A program made the position numbers and the translations under genes. Below, piece by piece: positions 1 through 11,086 of a stretch of DNA of 64,000 bases. A model generated the notes under the pieces. The model saw only the letters and a list, made by a program, of their open reading frames with translations. It was not told where the DNA came from and searched no databases. This stretch comes from Rotaria sp. Silwood1 (lineage: Eukaryota; Rotifera; Eurotatoria; Philodinida; Philodinidae). The stretch covers positions 310,001 through 374,000 of the forward strand of contig CAJNOP010000108.1 of assembly GCA_905250075.1 (NCBI GenBank). Direction: 5' to 3'. Within the stretch, counting starts at the first letter, position 1; each line of letters opens with the position of its first letter.

Positions 1-1191
1 ACTCTTCATAAAAAAAAAACTTTCTATCATGTCAGCATTTTTGAGTAAAATATAAACCTGATCAATATATTAATAGTAATACGTGTGCTGAATTTTGCAA
101 ATGTAAATATGAAGTACATATTGCTACTTGAATCGAGTATATTATGAGAAAGACTGCTTTAAATGATCGCATTCATATCCACTGTTATGTCTGCTTGATT
201 TACAATCATTGTACCATTTGATAGTTCTTGCATCCATTTTTTAAATTTGATCGTTTAAATAATCGATAATATAGAGTATATAATAAAATCACACTTGTAA
301 ATGTTAAACATATGTTATCGGTTTTAATAAATGATTCATATTATCGATGATATATAGTTCTAATCAAGAAGAAAAAGGCAAGACACTTCAGGAATCCATA
401 CCTCATGTATACGTCACTCTAATTCATTTTCTCTTCAAATTCAAGAGCAACACCATATCAATGATAACAAAATTGAAAATATTTACAGTTAGGTGTGTGA
501 CAGTTCGCAGCTCAATCACTCGTAAGAGTGGAATCAAACTATCGATGCCAAGCTCTTTTTGTGTGAGATGAGTTATTCAATACTTGATTTATTTTATCGA
601 ATTCTTTTTATGAGTGCTCCATTTTCGGCCATGTAACCTAAGTTATGCACATGAAATGCAATGAAACAATCACAAAATATATTGAAAAGGATGAAAACAG
701 TAAAGTTAGTTAGAAGATGAATTTGTTTTGTTACAATGATGAATACGACTACTTGTCCATTGAATTCATTAATTGTATTTTAGATTATCTTGATAATTCG
801 AAAGATCTTCCGTTCATTAGGTAGTTTATGCCGTTCAAGGGTAAACAAGCGAGAAGTCACACTTTTCCCTTGTTGATGTCGTTGTACTTCGACTTTCACC
901 TTTTTCTATATCAAGAATGAAATCTTACATGGAAAGAAATTACTGTTATCAATAATTTTATTAAAAACAATACAACTTCATATTTTGAATTCAAAAATCG
1001 ATCGTTCTCCTGTTTAGTTCAGTAATCTTTAAACCAAAGAGCGCTACAGAAAAATAATATTATTTAATTTGCTTGTTTAGAAATAAGTATTTTATTGGGA
1101 ATTTCTACAGTGATTTATTTCGTTTCAAAATGAGACGGAATTTCAATAGTTTTAGAGGAAAAAAAAAAGAAAAGCTTGATTATGTATAACG
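1..1191. other. noncoding left flank
   Basis: A+T-rich sequence with no open frame that reads like a protein. The 74-codon frame at 347-571 has no recognisable composition and no splice context. The last part, before 1192, is presumably the 3' untranslated region of the minus-strand SDR gene. I see no RNA gene or repeat here. Confidence 0.5.
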
Positions 1192-2282
1192 TCATTTAAT
1201 TTTTTCATTAATTAATTTTTCACTTTCATTCCAACATTCTTCAGCTCGGTGATTATCTAATGCTAATTGACTTGGTTTTCTCACTTGGCAGTTTGAATGA
1301 AAATGACCAGGTTTGGCCTTATCAGATAATGCACAATAAAGAGAAGTCATAGAGCCTTGTTCTACTGTTTTGCCAATTATAGAAACTAATTGAAGAATGA
1401 TTCGTTCTAGAAAAGATCTATATTGATTAAAATTTGAGTTTATAATTGTACCAGGATGTAATGAATAAGCTTTAATGCCATAACGACGTGTTAATTCACT
1501 AGCATGATAGATTTGTGCTAATTTTGATATTGCATATGCTTCGAAACCATCATATTTGTTTTTTAATTTTGAAAATTTATAATCAATGCCTGTTGATGGA
1601 GCCATATGATGAGCTAAACTACTAACATTGATAACACGACCATTAGTAAGTAGAGATAATAAAAGTTGAGTCAAATAAAAATGACCAACTAAAAAAGAAA
1701 AAACAAGAATAAAAATGAATATTTCTATTCAACAAAAATAGACATATTTTACTAACTGTGATTTGTACCAAACTGTGTTTCAATTCCATCAGCTGTTACT
1801 GAATATGTGGTTTGTATAGCACCAGCATTATTTAGTAAGATATCAACGCATTCAATTTTCTCAGCAAATTTTTTCACATTTGCTAAACTTGATAAATCAA
1901 GATCATATCCAATAACTGTTCCACTACCTGATTCTTCACATAATTCTTTTGCTATTCGTTCTGCACGTTCTTGCCCTCGAACACCAATAATAACACGAGC
2001 ACCAAGTTTTGCAAATCGAAGTGCACAAACACGACCAATACCTGTTGCTGCACCAGTAACAATAACTGTTTTATTACGAATATTCTTCGTTGGTAAATAA
2101 TAACGACCGGCAGCTAAACTATGATTAATTAAAAAGACAATAATAATATAAAAGCATGACCAAAATGTTGTTAATGGCCATGAATGAATAACAAGACGAA
2201 TAATAATCGAACCAATTAAATTAGCAATTAGAAAAAGAGTTGAATGAATTTCAGGTTCAAAAAGTATCGGATGCAGTTTCAT
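1192..2282 (-). CDS. SDR-family, retinol-dehydrogenase-like oxidoreductase (340 aa)
   Basis: Two exons, 2282-1757 and 1688-1192, are joined across a 68-nt GT-AG intron and give 340 residues. The product is a classical short-chain dehydrogenase. The dinucleotide-binding motif TGAATGIG lies at residues 76-83, NNAG at 151-154, the catalytic serine is in VSSLAH (about 198-199) and YAISK (YxxxK) is at 227-231. Residues about 14-55 are hydrophobic and should anchor the enzyme in a membrane, as in the RDH11-14 group, whose C-terminal region (GHF..C followed by a helix with W) it also resembles. Its role is probably NADP(H)-dependent oxidation or reduction of a retinoid, steroid or lipid aldehyde; the substrate cannot be read from sequence. 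It lies about 590 nt downstream of the ABHD12-type pseudogene, on the same strand. Confidence 0.87.
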
Positions 2283-2870
2283 ATTATTGTTAATGTTAAC
2301 AAATAAATTGTGTATATATTCTCTAAATAGAGGTGTACTTTATCTTCTATTCGTTTGCTTTACTCATAAGTAATAACAATAGTCTCTGTCTTATCAAAAA
2401 ACTTTATTTTGTCATGAAATGTGCTTTTCTTTTACTAAATAGCAACCTGTAGTTGATATGTAACAAAAAAAAAAAATAGTAGTATCGAAATAATTTCTGT
2501 ACTAAACTTTTCTCTGTATTAACTCTTGATAAATATTCCATAACTTCTAAACCTATCTAAAAAAAACTAAATAACATGAAGCAAAAAAAAAAAAAACGAA
2601 TTATTTATTTTTATTCCAATAAAAAAAGAAAATTCATATTTAACATAATCTAGGAAGTATAATGAATTCTATTACTTAATTTTATACAAATACACCTTTT
2701 CAATATCATCAAAAAAAAAAGTACTCTTGAGAATACAATTGAAAGACAAATTTTTGCTTTCACAAATCTTCTTTAAATATAATATGTTAAAATGAAACAC
2801 AAAATAATTTTATTATTTGATTATTAAAATATAAATATTCATGCTTTAATGTTGATACACATTTTGGTAC
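2283..2870. other. noncoding spacer between SDR gene and ABHD12-type pseudogene
   Basis: A+T-rich sequence with several A-runs of 10-13 bases. It contains no convincing exon and should include the SDR promoter. No 3' splice acceptor is seen immediately upstream of the SDR start, unlike most other genes here. Confidence 0.4.
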
Positions 2871-4150
2871 TTAGTAAATAAGTTTATGTCCATAACTAGT
2901 ACGATAATATGAAATCATATCAATATTTAAAGGAAATAATTCTTTGTTGAGTATATGACGAGTACGAGCATGCATACCAGTTTGTAATAATTGTTTTGAA
3001 AGTATATACGGTACTACTAAATCATCATCTGCATTTATCAATATACATACACAATTAACATTTGATAAATAATCAAACCTATCAAATAAAAGATTATTCA
3101 TACGCCATGTTTCTTTTTCAGTTAAACAATATTATCAGATTTAAGAACGAAAAAACTAAATAAGTAATGGTTTTTTTTCTATAAACATAACTTCGAAAAA
3201 AAAAGAAAAATATTTATTTACTGCAGAAAACCAATAAGTTAAAAGAGATTGATGAACATTAATAAATTGAGCTTCCATCAAATGTTCACTAGACTTTTAT
3301 CTAAAGAGAATAGATATTCGAATCAAATATTAAAGAATATTTAAAAAAAAACTGTTAGCGCAATCTCTGCAGAATTAAAATGTGAAACACGATCGAGATG
3401 CTGCTCTTCTAAAAGAGGGCGATACGAGCAAGCGCCATGGAATTTCATTTTGCTATATTGTAATATCTAGCTCTCGTCAATGGCAGAAGCAACTCATATG
3501 GCACATTTGTTCACATAGCTACTGGTATACCGCGTTACTCGTAAGTTCAGACGTATACAACCTTATCAAAATGCATAGAAAATGATTCACTTCTATCAGT
3601 TTAACAGGTGTTAAAAATATTCATTCGTTTTCATACAATAGACCATAACATAGCACTTCCAAAAAAAATGGCCGGTACAGCGGACATTATACCGATCAGG
3701 ATATCAACGGTAATTTCTCTATAGTTATTACATGGAAAATTCTTTGAAACTTTTATTATAGGTAAAGAATATTTAAATCTACTATCAGTAAAAATTTCAT
3801 GGATTTTCATTTAGCTCAAGCTCAGCTATTCAGAAAACATCAGCTGTCATGAAATTTTCTATCACTATACTACAACACTCCTGTCAAGGTATTTTTAACA
3901 AAAAAAATCATACATTCATCAGTTGATAATTGCACTGCTAATTGACAAGCAATAGCTTAACCGAGTGAATGATCCCATAAATAAATTTTTCGTTGACGAT
4001 TAGTTAATGTATGTAACCAGTAATAAATGAATCGAACATCTATTTCTGTTGGTTCACCAATAGAATTTTCAAAACCACGATAATCAAATATAATAACATG
4101 ATATTTTAATTCATCACGTAATTTTTTACATATGTCACAACAATTTTTTA
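2871..4150 (-). pseudogene. decayed ABHD12-type serine hydrolase paralogue
   Basis: Collinear fragments on the minus strand resemble ABHD12. About 4150-3906 encodes a stretch with FDYRGF followed by the nucleophile elbow. There the expected GHSLG reads DHSLG and is followed directly by an in-frame stop (near 3960). About 3290-3224 encodes a piece matching the LEAPFxN region (here LMEAQFIN). 3115-2871 encodes the C-terminal part with the acid-residue segment INADDDLVVPY and the histidine segment YGHKLIY. The missing elbow glycine, the stop, and about 600 nt of unrelated sequence between the first two pieces argue for a dead copy. It lies downstream of the intact ABHD12-like gene on the same strand, so a tandem duplication is likely, though the copy seems closer to vertebrate ABHD12 than to its neighbour in the FDYRG region. 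Confidence 0.75.
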
Positions 4151-4198
4151 ATGAATTAAGTAAGGAAAATATTTAGAGAAATAAAAAGTATGCATTCC

Positions 4199-4602
4199 AG
4201 TGTCACTGCAGGTCAATGCATTGACCTAGACATGCACATGCAGGATTATGATTAACGACGGTGATCTTAGATTCATTTCGATTTTTTCAGTCGATGCATG
4301 TTTATTTCACGAAAATGGTTTGATTTGATCAAACTGGATCAATCTTTTATCGAACAAGAATTTCGCAAACGCTCTTATCGATTCAAATTTATGAAACCCA
4401 AAAACCTTTAATCGTTTTTTTTTCCATAAAATGCAGCTATTTTCTTGAAATGGTCTTCACGACTGAAAAAATCGAAATCAATCAAAAACAACCATAGTTT
4501 TATCATGTACTTTTAGTCTTCATCGTTAGTTTATGCGTACATGTTTACCTAGTACAAAGCAGTGAGTAAGACCGATGCACTGTCAATGTTGCATCCCTAC
4601 TG
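4199..4602. repeat. degenerate inverted-repeat (foldback/MITE-like) element
   Basis: The segment ATTTCGATTTTTTCAGTCG at about 4276-4294 recurs inverted at about 4461-4479. On both sides the similarity continues in diverged form out to about 4199 and 4602. The left arm also contains the perfect 16-base palindrome GGTCAATGCATTGACC at 4211-4226. The left end begins CAGTG and the inverted right end begins CAGTAGGGATG, which would suit a hAT-type end, but I found no clear target duplication. No coding capacity is seen. Confidence 0.5.
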
Positions 4603-5568
4603 AAAAGTCAAACATAATAGTTTTCAGGTCCCAAAAGATTATGTGTACAATGTTAAAGGGAACAAAGTTCTCAATATAATGAGGGTTCAATGGGTTTTCT
4701 ATAACGTTCTCTTAAAAACTTAAAAATATTACAAAGCGAAATTTATCATAGCACTGCAAAAAAGTATATTTTTTGTGTTTTGTGATGCTTATACCTTTTT
4801 AAAGGAAGGTCGTAAGAAATGTAGCAATCCCTCACTTTGTCCAAGTTGTCGTGATTTTCAGGATGGTAGTGTTAAAGATTAATTTTTTACATAATATTCT
4901 GACATCTGAAAACTACCCCGTTTTATTTTTCAGAAACGTTCAATTGATAATCCATTTATGAAATCTCGATATAAAGCGCATTTGATAAAGAACTTTATTG
5001 ACTACTCAAACCATTATCTAAATTCGAGCTATATGCTTAGAATCGTAAAAAACAAAAAAATTCGTTTCGCTTAAATCTTTGACCAATACTGTATATAAAG
5101 TTAATATTGGTAAATATATAAGACTAACTTACTCAAATTCATAAAAACAATATGTTTAACAATAGTTGAAAACATAAGAAGAATAGTTGGAGTAATAATT
5201 GGTACAAAGATATAGAAACTCACGAAGGTAATTCTTAGTTTAATCATTATTGAACTATTCGAAAATATAATATCATAACTATTTTATTTAGAATAATCTT
5301 CATTTACTTACACAACTTTTCACTATTGACAACACACGTCAAGAGTTAGTTCTTATTAAAAAATTGTTTTATTTAATTAAAAAAAAAATAAAATTTATTT
5401 TCATCTGCAAAAAAAATATTCATTTAAATCTATGAAAATTACATAAAACAAGAAACACGAGGAATTATTGACTATAAAAAATAAAATAGGTGTCTCAATG
5501 ATTGATATATCACTTGCAAAAAGAAAAATATCATTAAAAAAAATATATTAGTCACCGAAGAATTTGAT
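4603..5568. other. noncoding spacer downstream of the ABHD12-like gene
   Basis: A+T-rich sequence with no supported exon. It contains the 3' flank of the minus-strand ABHD12-like gene. Nothing else recognised. Confidence 0.35.
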
Positions 5569-8500
5569 TTATGCAGGAGGTGCATGTTTAAGGAATGCAA
5601 AATCACTAAAAATAAATAAATCAATTGAAAAAAGAACGATGAATTCATTAATTTTACCTGACAATTTCTTCAAATTTTGGATATGAATAAATATGATTAT
5701 GACCACAACGTGCTGAACGTGGAACTGTAATAAAACGTATTGGAGGTAAATTATGATCACGATGTTCTTTTACATAATCTTGAATCTAAAATTAATATTT
5801 AAATAAATAAATCTCAAGATTATGATTAACTGACTAATTCTAAATGAAAATATGGAATAATAACATCATCTTCAGCATGTATTACAACAATTGGTAATGG
5901 AAGTAATGAAATACTAAAATTAATTCAAACACTATTATTAAGTTGAAAATTTTATATTTTTTTACATTTCATTATTTGGAAAATCGAGTTTTACTGTTGT
6001 AAAAGAATCAAGTGCTGCTTGCATAAAATATGGATTAATTCTTAATATCTATAAATCAATATGATTGCTAAAAAAAATAAATAAAAATAGACATACTCGT
6101 GTAACTGGATATGAAACAAATGCTTGCATTGTATTGTAAAATGGTGCTTCAAGTACAAGACCTGATGGTCTTTTATAATCTATAATATTTAAAAAAGAAA
6201 ATATATATATATAATTCTCAAATGAACTTATATCTATATACCAGTCTGGTTTTTAAATAAGTAATACATTGTCCATGATGCAACACCGGTACCCATTGAA
6301 TGTCCCCATATTGTAATTGGATTATCTGGACATACTTGTCGAATTACTTTATATACATGTAATACGTCATGAATAACACCATATACACTTGGTATACCAG
6401 TTGAATCACCGTAACCACGATAATCAAGTGCAATTATATGATTACCAAAATTAGTCATCATTCGATAATGATTTGCTCGATAATGTGTTGCTCTAAAATA
6501 TTTATTGTATACATTTTTATAATTTTTTGCTTATTATTATATACCTTGTTCCATCTTGTCCATGTAAATACATAATAATAGGTTGATCAGTAGATTTTAT
6601 ATATGCTTTTAGATGATCAGCAAGTGTTGGTAACCTATGATTAACTTCAACTGTTGATGGTAGAACATACCTAAAATGAAAAACAAATTAAAAAGTTTTT
6701 AAAATTAGTTCCATGGAATAGTTATCAATTATTATACAGAAAAATCTCTTCGCAATAAGTTCTTCCTTATATTAAGAAGCCTATAATCTGCCAAAGCGAC
6801 GTTTACTAGAAATGCATCTCCTTATTCTGCGCATTGGGCTTTTATTTCAGTTGCCATAAGCCAGAGATGTCCATCGCGGCTGAAAATCTGCCGCTGCCGC
6901 GCCGCGGCCTTAGAAAAAAAAGCTGCCGCGCCGCGACGGTTTATAAAAAAATGTTGCTGCGACGCTGCCGCACCGCGATGACTTATAAAAGAAACGCTGC
7001 CGCGCCGCTGCCGCGATGAATTATAAAACAAACGTGCCGCCACCGCGCCGCTGCCGCGACGGTTTTCAAAAAAGTGTTTCTAATTTCACTGCTGTGACTA
7101 TATTTGACCAGAGATATGGGTACTAGTCCATCAGATTTATTCAATATCAGGGCGTTTCATTTGTAAACCCTAAAATTCTATTAAATTCATACAGTTTTTC
7201 AATGTTCTCTATAAAAACCCTGCCGCTGCCGCGCCGCTGCCGCGATGGTTTTTTAAAAAACCTGCCGCTACCGCGCCGCTGCCGCGGTGACTTTTTAAAA
7301 AATCTGCCGCTACCGCGGCGATTTTTTAAAAAAACCTGCCGCTGCCGCGACGGACATCTCTGCCATAAGCAATAACAGCCTCTGTATTATGAACAGCATA
7401 TGTTCTATCACTTACATGTAAAAAGAAAAAAGAATGATAATATATATATTGGGTTATGATAAACAAATATTGGGATGTATAGGAGAATAGAATGGACTAG
7501 CCTTGGATATTTAAAAGAAACAAAACGATATTAGTCAATAGTAATAGTGCTTTGTGTAACACTTCGGCAGTTTTGTGTTAAAAATTAGTAACATCAAATT
7601 GTGTCAGCACGAATTAATTTACCTTTGATTAAAAAAATTGAATTAATAAATTGTCGGGAAGAGAGAGATGATTCTGCACAGTCTGAAAATGGTTGCAACT
7701 GAATTTTTATAGTTTACAAAAATGAAAATGCAAACTTCCTTGTGATAATCAACTCCATAAAGTGAGCGCTTCGGGTTGATCTCGATAGTGTTCATATTAA
7801 AGAGATTTTATTATAGTATAAAGAGAAGATCAATTATGACGTTTGCTGATATCTAAGGTTTTCATATTAGGGATCTGTGTGAACACGGTTTTTTGAGTCA
7901 CATTTGGTTACAATTCATTTAAAAGTTACAAAATTTTGACAAACGTTTTCTAAAAACCTTCGATTTATGCAAAGACTTTGTTCTTTATCATAGTCATGAT
8001 CACAAAAGACTTGATTACAGTCATTCGTGATCAATCTACTGATCTTTACTCTATACATAGACGAATCACATAAGTATCATTAGTTTTATCTTTCTCAATA
8101 AAATTTATGCTAGTCTTTATATTTGTAGGAATGAATAATAAGAAAAGATTTATTTCACATGGCTCTATGATAACAAAAACTGGGTTTCCAATTACTGAAG
8201 ACCTTTTCCGATCTTGATCCATGTGCATTTGTGTAAAAATCGTCAAATACATCGACTTATAAACAATGAGTGAAGTGCCAACACGAAAAGTTACAATGAT
8301 AATGCGTTTTACAAACCGCTATAACACGTGCCCAACGCTTTTTTTTACATCAATTTATGCATAAAGCACAAATAATACCATCTGAACTATTTAAACATTA
8401 CATTTTCTCAAAGACAATGCCTATATAACTGCGAATGCACAATGAAGAAACTCCTTCTATCAATGCTCTACTTCGTGTGAGACCGAACAATTATATTCGA

Positions 8501-10949
8501 AGATGAATTAATGGAGATGATTATAAGCGACAACACAAATACTATTTAGATCATCTATCCAATTTGCTTTCAAAAATAATTATTACATTATACGATAGTC
8601 TTTTTGTCTCAAATTCAGGTTGAAATTTTGATGTTCATTTGCTTCTTTATAATTTTTAATGCAAGAAGCAATACTATATATTATAGCTATAGTCATATTG
8701 AAGACAAAACTCGCGACAATAAGTATCATTTAAAAAGACACAATATTATCTTATCTAGATTTTTTTTACATCACTGTAATGTATTTCTTATATTTTTTTC
8801 ATGTGAATATGTATGAATTGTAGCTATTGTTTACCAATAGCCATTCAATTAATTATTCTTATTCAAGTAATTTAAAAAGAAATGAAAATTAATTTTCAAA
8901 TTGAATTTTCACTTGTGATAGTGTTGAATATTTATGTGCATTATGTGAAATGGTCAAACAAAGAAGTATACTTACTCATAGCACCGGAAGCAGTTTATTA
9001 ATGATGATCCTTTGTTTAAATTAATTGATACTTCATTTTAAGAATGCAAAAAATTACAAAGAAGTCGACAAAAAAGACTCAATATAGAAGATGATAACAT
9101 TGAATAACTTTCTTTAAACATAAATCTCGAGAACAACACTTCGGGACTTGTTGATGGAGTGTTTCATAATTATTAATGATGTTACTTTTCTGTATAAATC
9201 CGTTGTGATCTATGTGAAATATATAAGTTTCAAAAACTTATGTTACACTTCTTTTGCATACATTTTCTTTCAACCTTTTCATAGATTCACTCCCATGATC
9301 TATTAGTACTATCATACCATTATATAGACTATTGTTTCCTCTATCAAACATCCGAACATGATTGTCAAATAACAAAAAGTCGTTTTCAGGAGGAGAAATG
9401 ATTTTAAAAAAAAATTCTTCAATATAAATTTGACACAAATGCACTATAATTGCTGTGAACTATGCCTGTTGCAATAAATTAGAAGCCAGAACTTAGGACC
9501 TAGTTCTCTATAATCCTGCAGATGTTTCAACATAATTAAACCACCAGTGCATAGTTGCTTTGTGTGTAATTTTAACGAATTTCTAAACACTAAAACTCAA
9601 TAACTGAATAAATTAATTAGAAATTTTCAATTATTAAATCCAATATTCAGGTTTGAAATATACATTGGATACCAAAATTATTCAGCAAGTTTTATTTTCA
9701 ATTCTTTACCACTGATGTAAGCGTTAAACAAAGTTCAAACAATGATTCGAATAGACAAAAATTATTTTCAAAAGATAAAGAAGTAAAAATGATTGTCGAG
9801 CACCTAAAGACAACGACTTTATAAAACCAAAAGACTAACCTTTCTGCACCTATAATAGATAAATATAAATTTATGTCGATTATATAGAACGATAAAGTAA
9901 ACTATCTTCCACAAAATGAGGTACCTGTGATGGTCTCTTTCCAATTTACTATAGAACAATCATTATTTTGCCTGTATCGCTGTCAAAAAACACTGCAGAA
10001 AACTTGACAATATTTTATCTTGTAGAGAATGGCTTACTCTATCGTTCTTTATAGTCTTTAAAAAATTATATTTACGCACTCTAGAGATTAAAAAACTAGT
10101 TTTGGAGTTTTCTAGAGTCCCTATCTTTCAGAAATTGATGATAATTTTTATTTCCTTATATTCTTGTTGAAAACCATTTTCTCTATTCAAATCACTATTT
10201 GGATTCTCTCTAATGCTTACAGCAACAGAAACAATAACTGAAAATAAACCTCGTTGAATAATTTTGATATTTCGTAAATATTTCTTACAAAATTTGATAA
10301 AATATTCAAGTTTCTAAAGACATTTTCTTTCTATCTTTAGAGCCTCTCGATAACTTTTAAAAACGGAAATACCTAAACTTTTGACAGATTGTTCTTCGAT
10401 AGCATCTTCAAATTTTCATAAATGCAACGTAAAAAAGTGGCGAGCTATTGTCCTATTCCGGATTCTTCTACCTCGAAATCTATGCCTATCACACAATTGT
10501 AACTTACCAGAGTCCAATTTTAACATTAGATTCTGTTTGTTCATAAACATTAATTCCATTTAAACTAAATGAATCAAGCTTAGTCAAATCAATCCATGGA
10601 TAATAACGAGCTAATGAAAATAAAATAAAATATAAAAAAATAAAGAAACAAAAATCAAGAGAAATCTTTACACCAAGTTTGAAAAAACATTTTAGTTAAA
10701 ATAAAATCCCCATGTAATCGAAGTAAAAGTGGTGCTAATGTAATTAATGAAACAATCAATAAAATCAAACCAAAAAACCATCGTACTAAACTATAACAAT
10801 CCATAGAATAATTCATATAAAAAATTATTTCTTCTTTCTTTGTTTTATTTTTACATTTTTTTCAAAAGTAATGGTTTTTTTTTCTTAACAATAATTATTT
10901 CTTCATCTTCGTCTATGAAAACTTCTTTCTTAATTTTTTTGTGACTCAT
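5569..10949 (-). CDS. ABHD12-like membrane serine hydrolase (367 aa, ten exons)
   Basis: Exons: 10949-10855, 10790-10672, 10610-10508, 6670-6545, 6492-6242, 6179-6097, 6048-5966, 5913-5835, 5785-5658, 5605-5569. All junctions are GT-AG and in frame. A charged lysine-rich N-terminus (1-31) precedes a transmembrane segment (about 34-58), then an alpha/beta-hydrolase domain with an HG oxyanion motif (YLHGQDG), FDYRG-like LDYRGYGDS, nucleophile elbow GHSMG (Ser213), acid segment HAEDD (Asp302 or 303) and histidine segment CGHNHIY (probably His342). ABHD12 enzymes are lysophosphatidylserine/monoacylglycerol lipases anchored in the ER membrane, and this length and layout fit (human is about 398 aa). 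Intron 3 is 3,837 nt and carries a hAT-like element; the other introns are 48-64 nt. An acceptor (AG at 10954-10955) lies 4 nt before the ATG, and the 5'-nucleotidase gene ends only 137 nt upstream. Confidence 0.88.
6854..7370. mobile_element. non-autonomous hAT-like element with 8-bp target duplication
   Basis: The element proper is 6862-7362 (501 bp). It starts CAGAGATGTCCATCGCGGC and its inverted right end reads CAGAGATGTCCGTCGCGGC (one mismatch in 19). It is flanked by a perfect 8-bp direct duplication CCATAAGC at 6854-6861 and 7363-7370. An 8-bp duplication with CAG-starting ends is the hAT signature. The interior has no transposase. Instead, two blocks (about 6888-7065 and 7217-7350) repeat a G+C-rich unit built from CTGCCGCGCCGCTGCCGCG, separated by short AT tracts such as TTTATAAAAAAA. 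The G+C content contrasts sharply with the host sequence. It sits in intron 3 of the ABHD12-like gene. Confidence 0.88.
7371..10507. other. remainder of the 3.8-kb intron of the ABHD12-like gene
   Basis: Intronic, A+T-rich sequence from the hAT-like element to the acceptor-distal end. Short open frames (8046-8252 minus, 8604-8816 plus, 9238-9444 minus) have no recognisable composition. No exon, RNA gene or further transposon end could be supported. Confidence 0.4.
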
Positions 10950-11086
10950 GAATCTGAAAAACAAAGAAAATTTTAAGTTAAACCAAATTAAAAAAAAAAA
11001 TACCCTGCAACAAATACATAAAAGAGATTCGTTAAGAGAAATAAAATGAATCGTTTCTTAATCAAAGAAAACAAAAAAAAAGAATT

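Noticed and set aside
347..571. 74-codon frame on the plus strand
   Set aside because: No protein-like composition, no splice context, no recognisable motif; length is expected by chance.
3660..3720. short stretch beginning ATGGCCGGTACAGC, superficially like a mitochondrial COX1 start
   Set aside because: Similarity stops after a few residues and the frame closes quickly; chance resemblance.
6822..7043. Arg/Ala-rich open frames on both strands
   Set aside because: They are translations of the G+C-rich modules inside the hAT-like element, not a gene.
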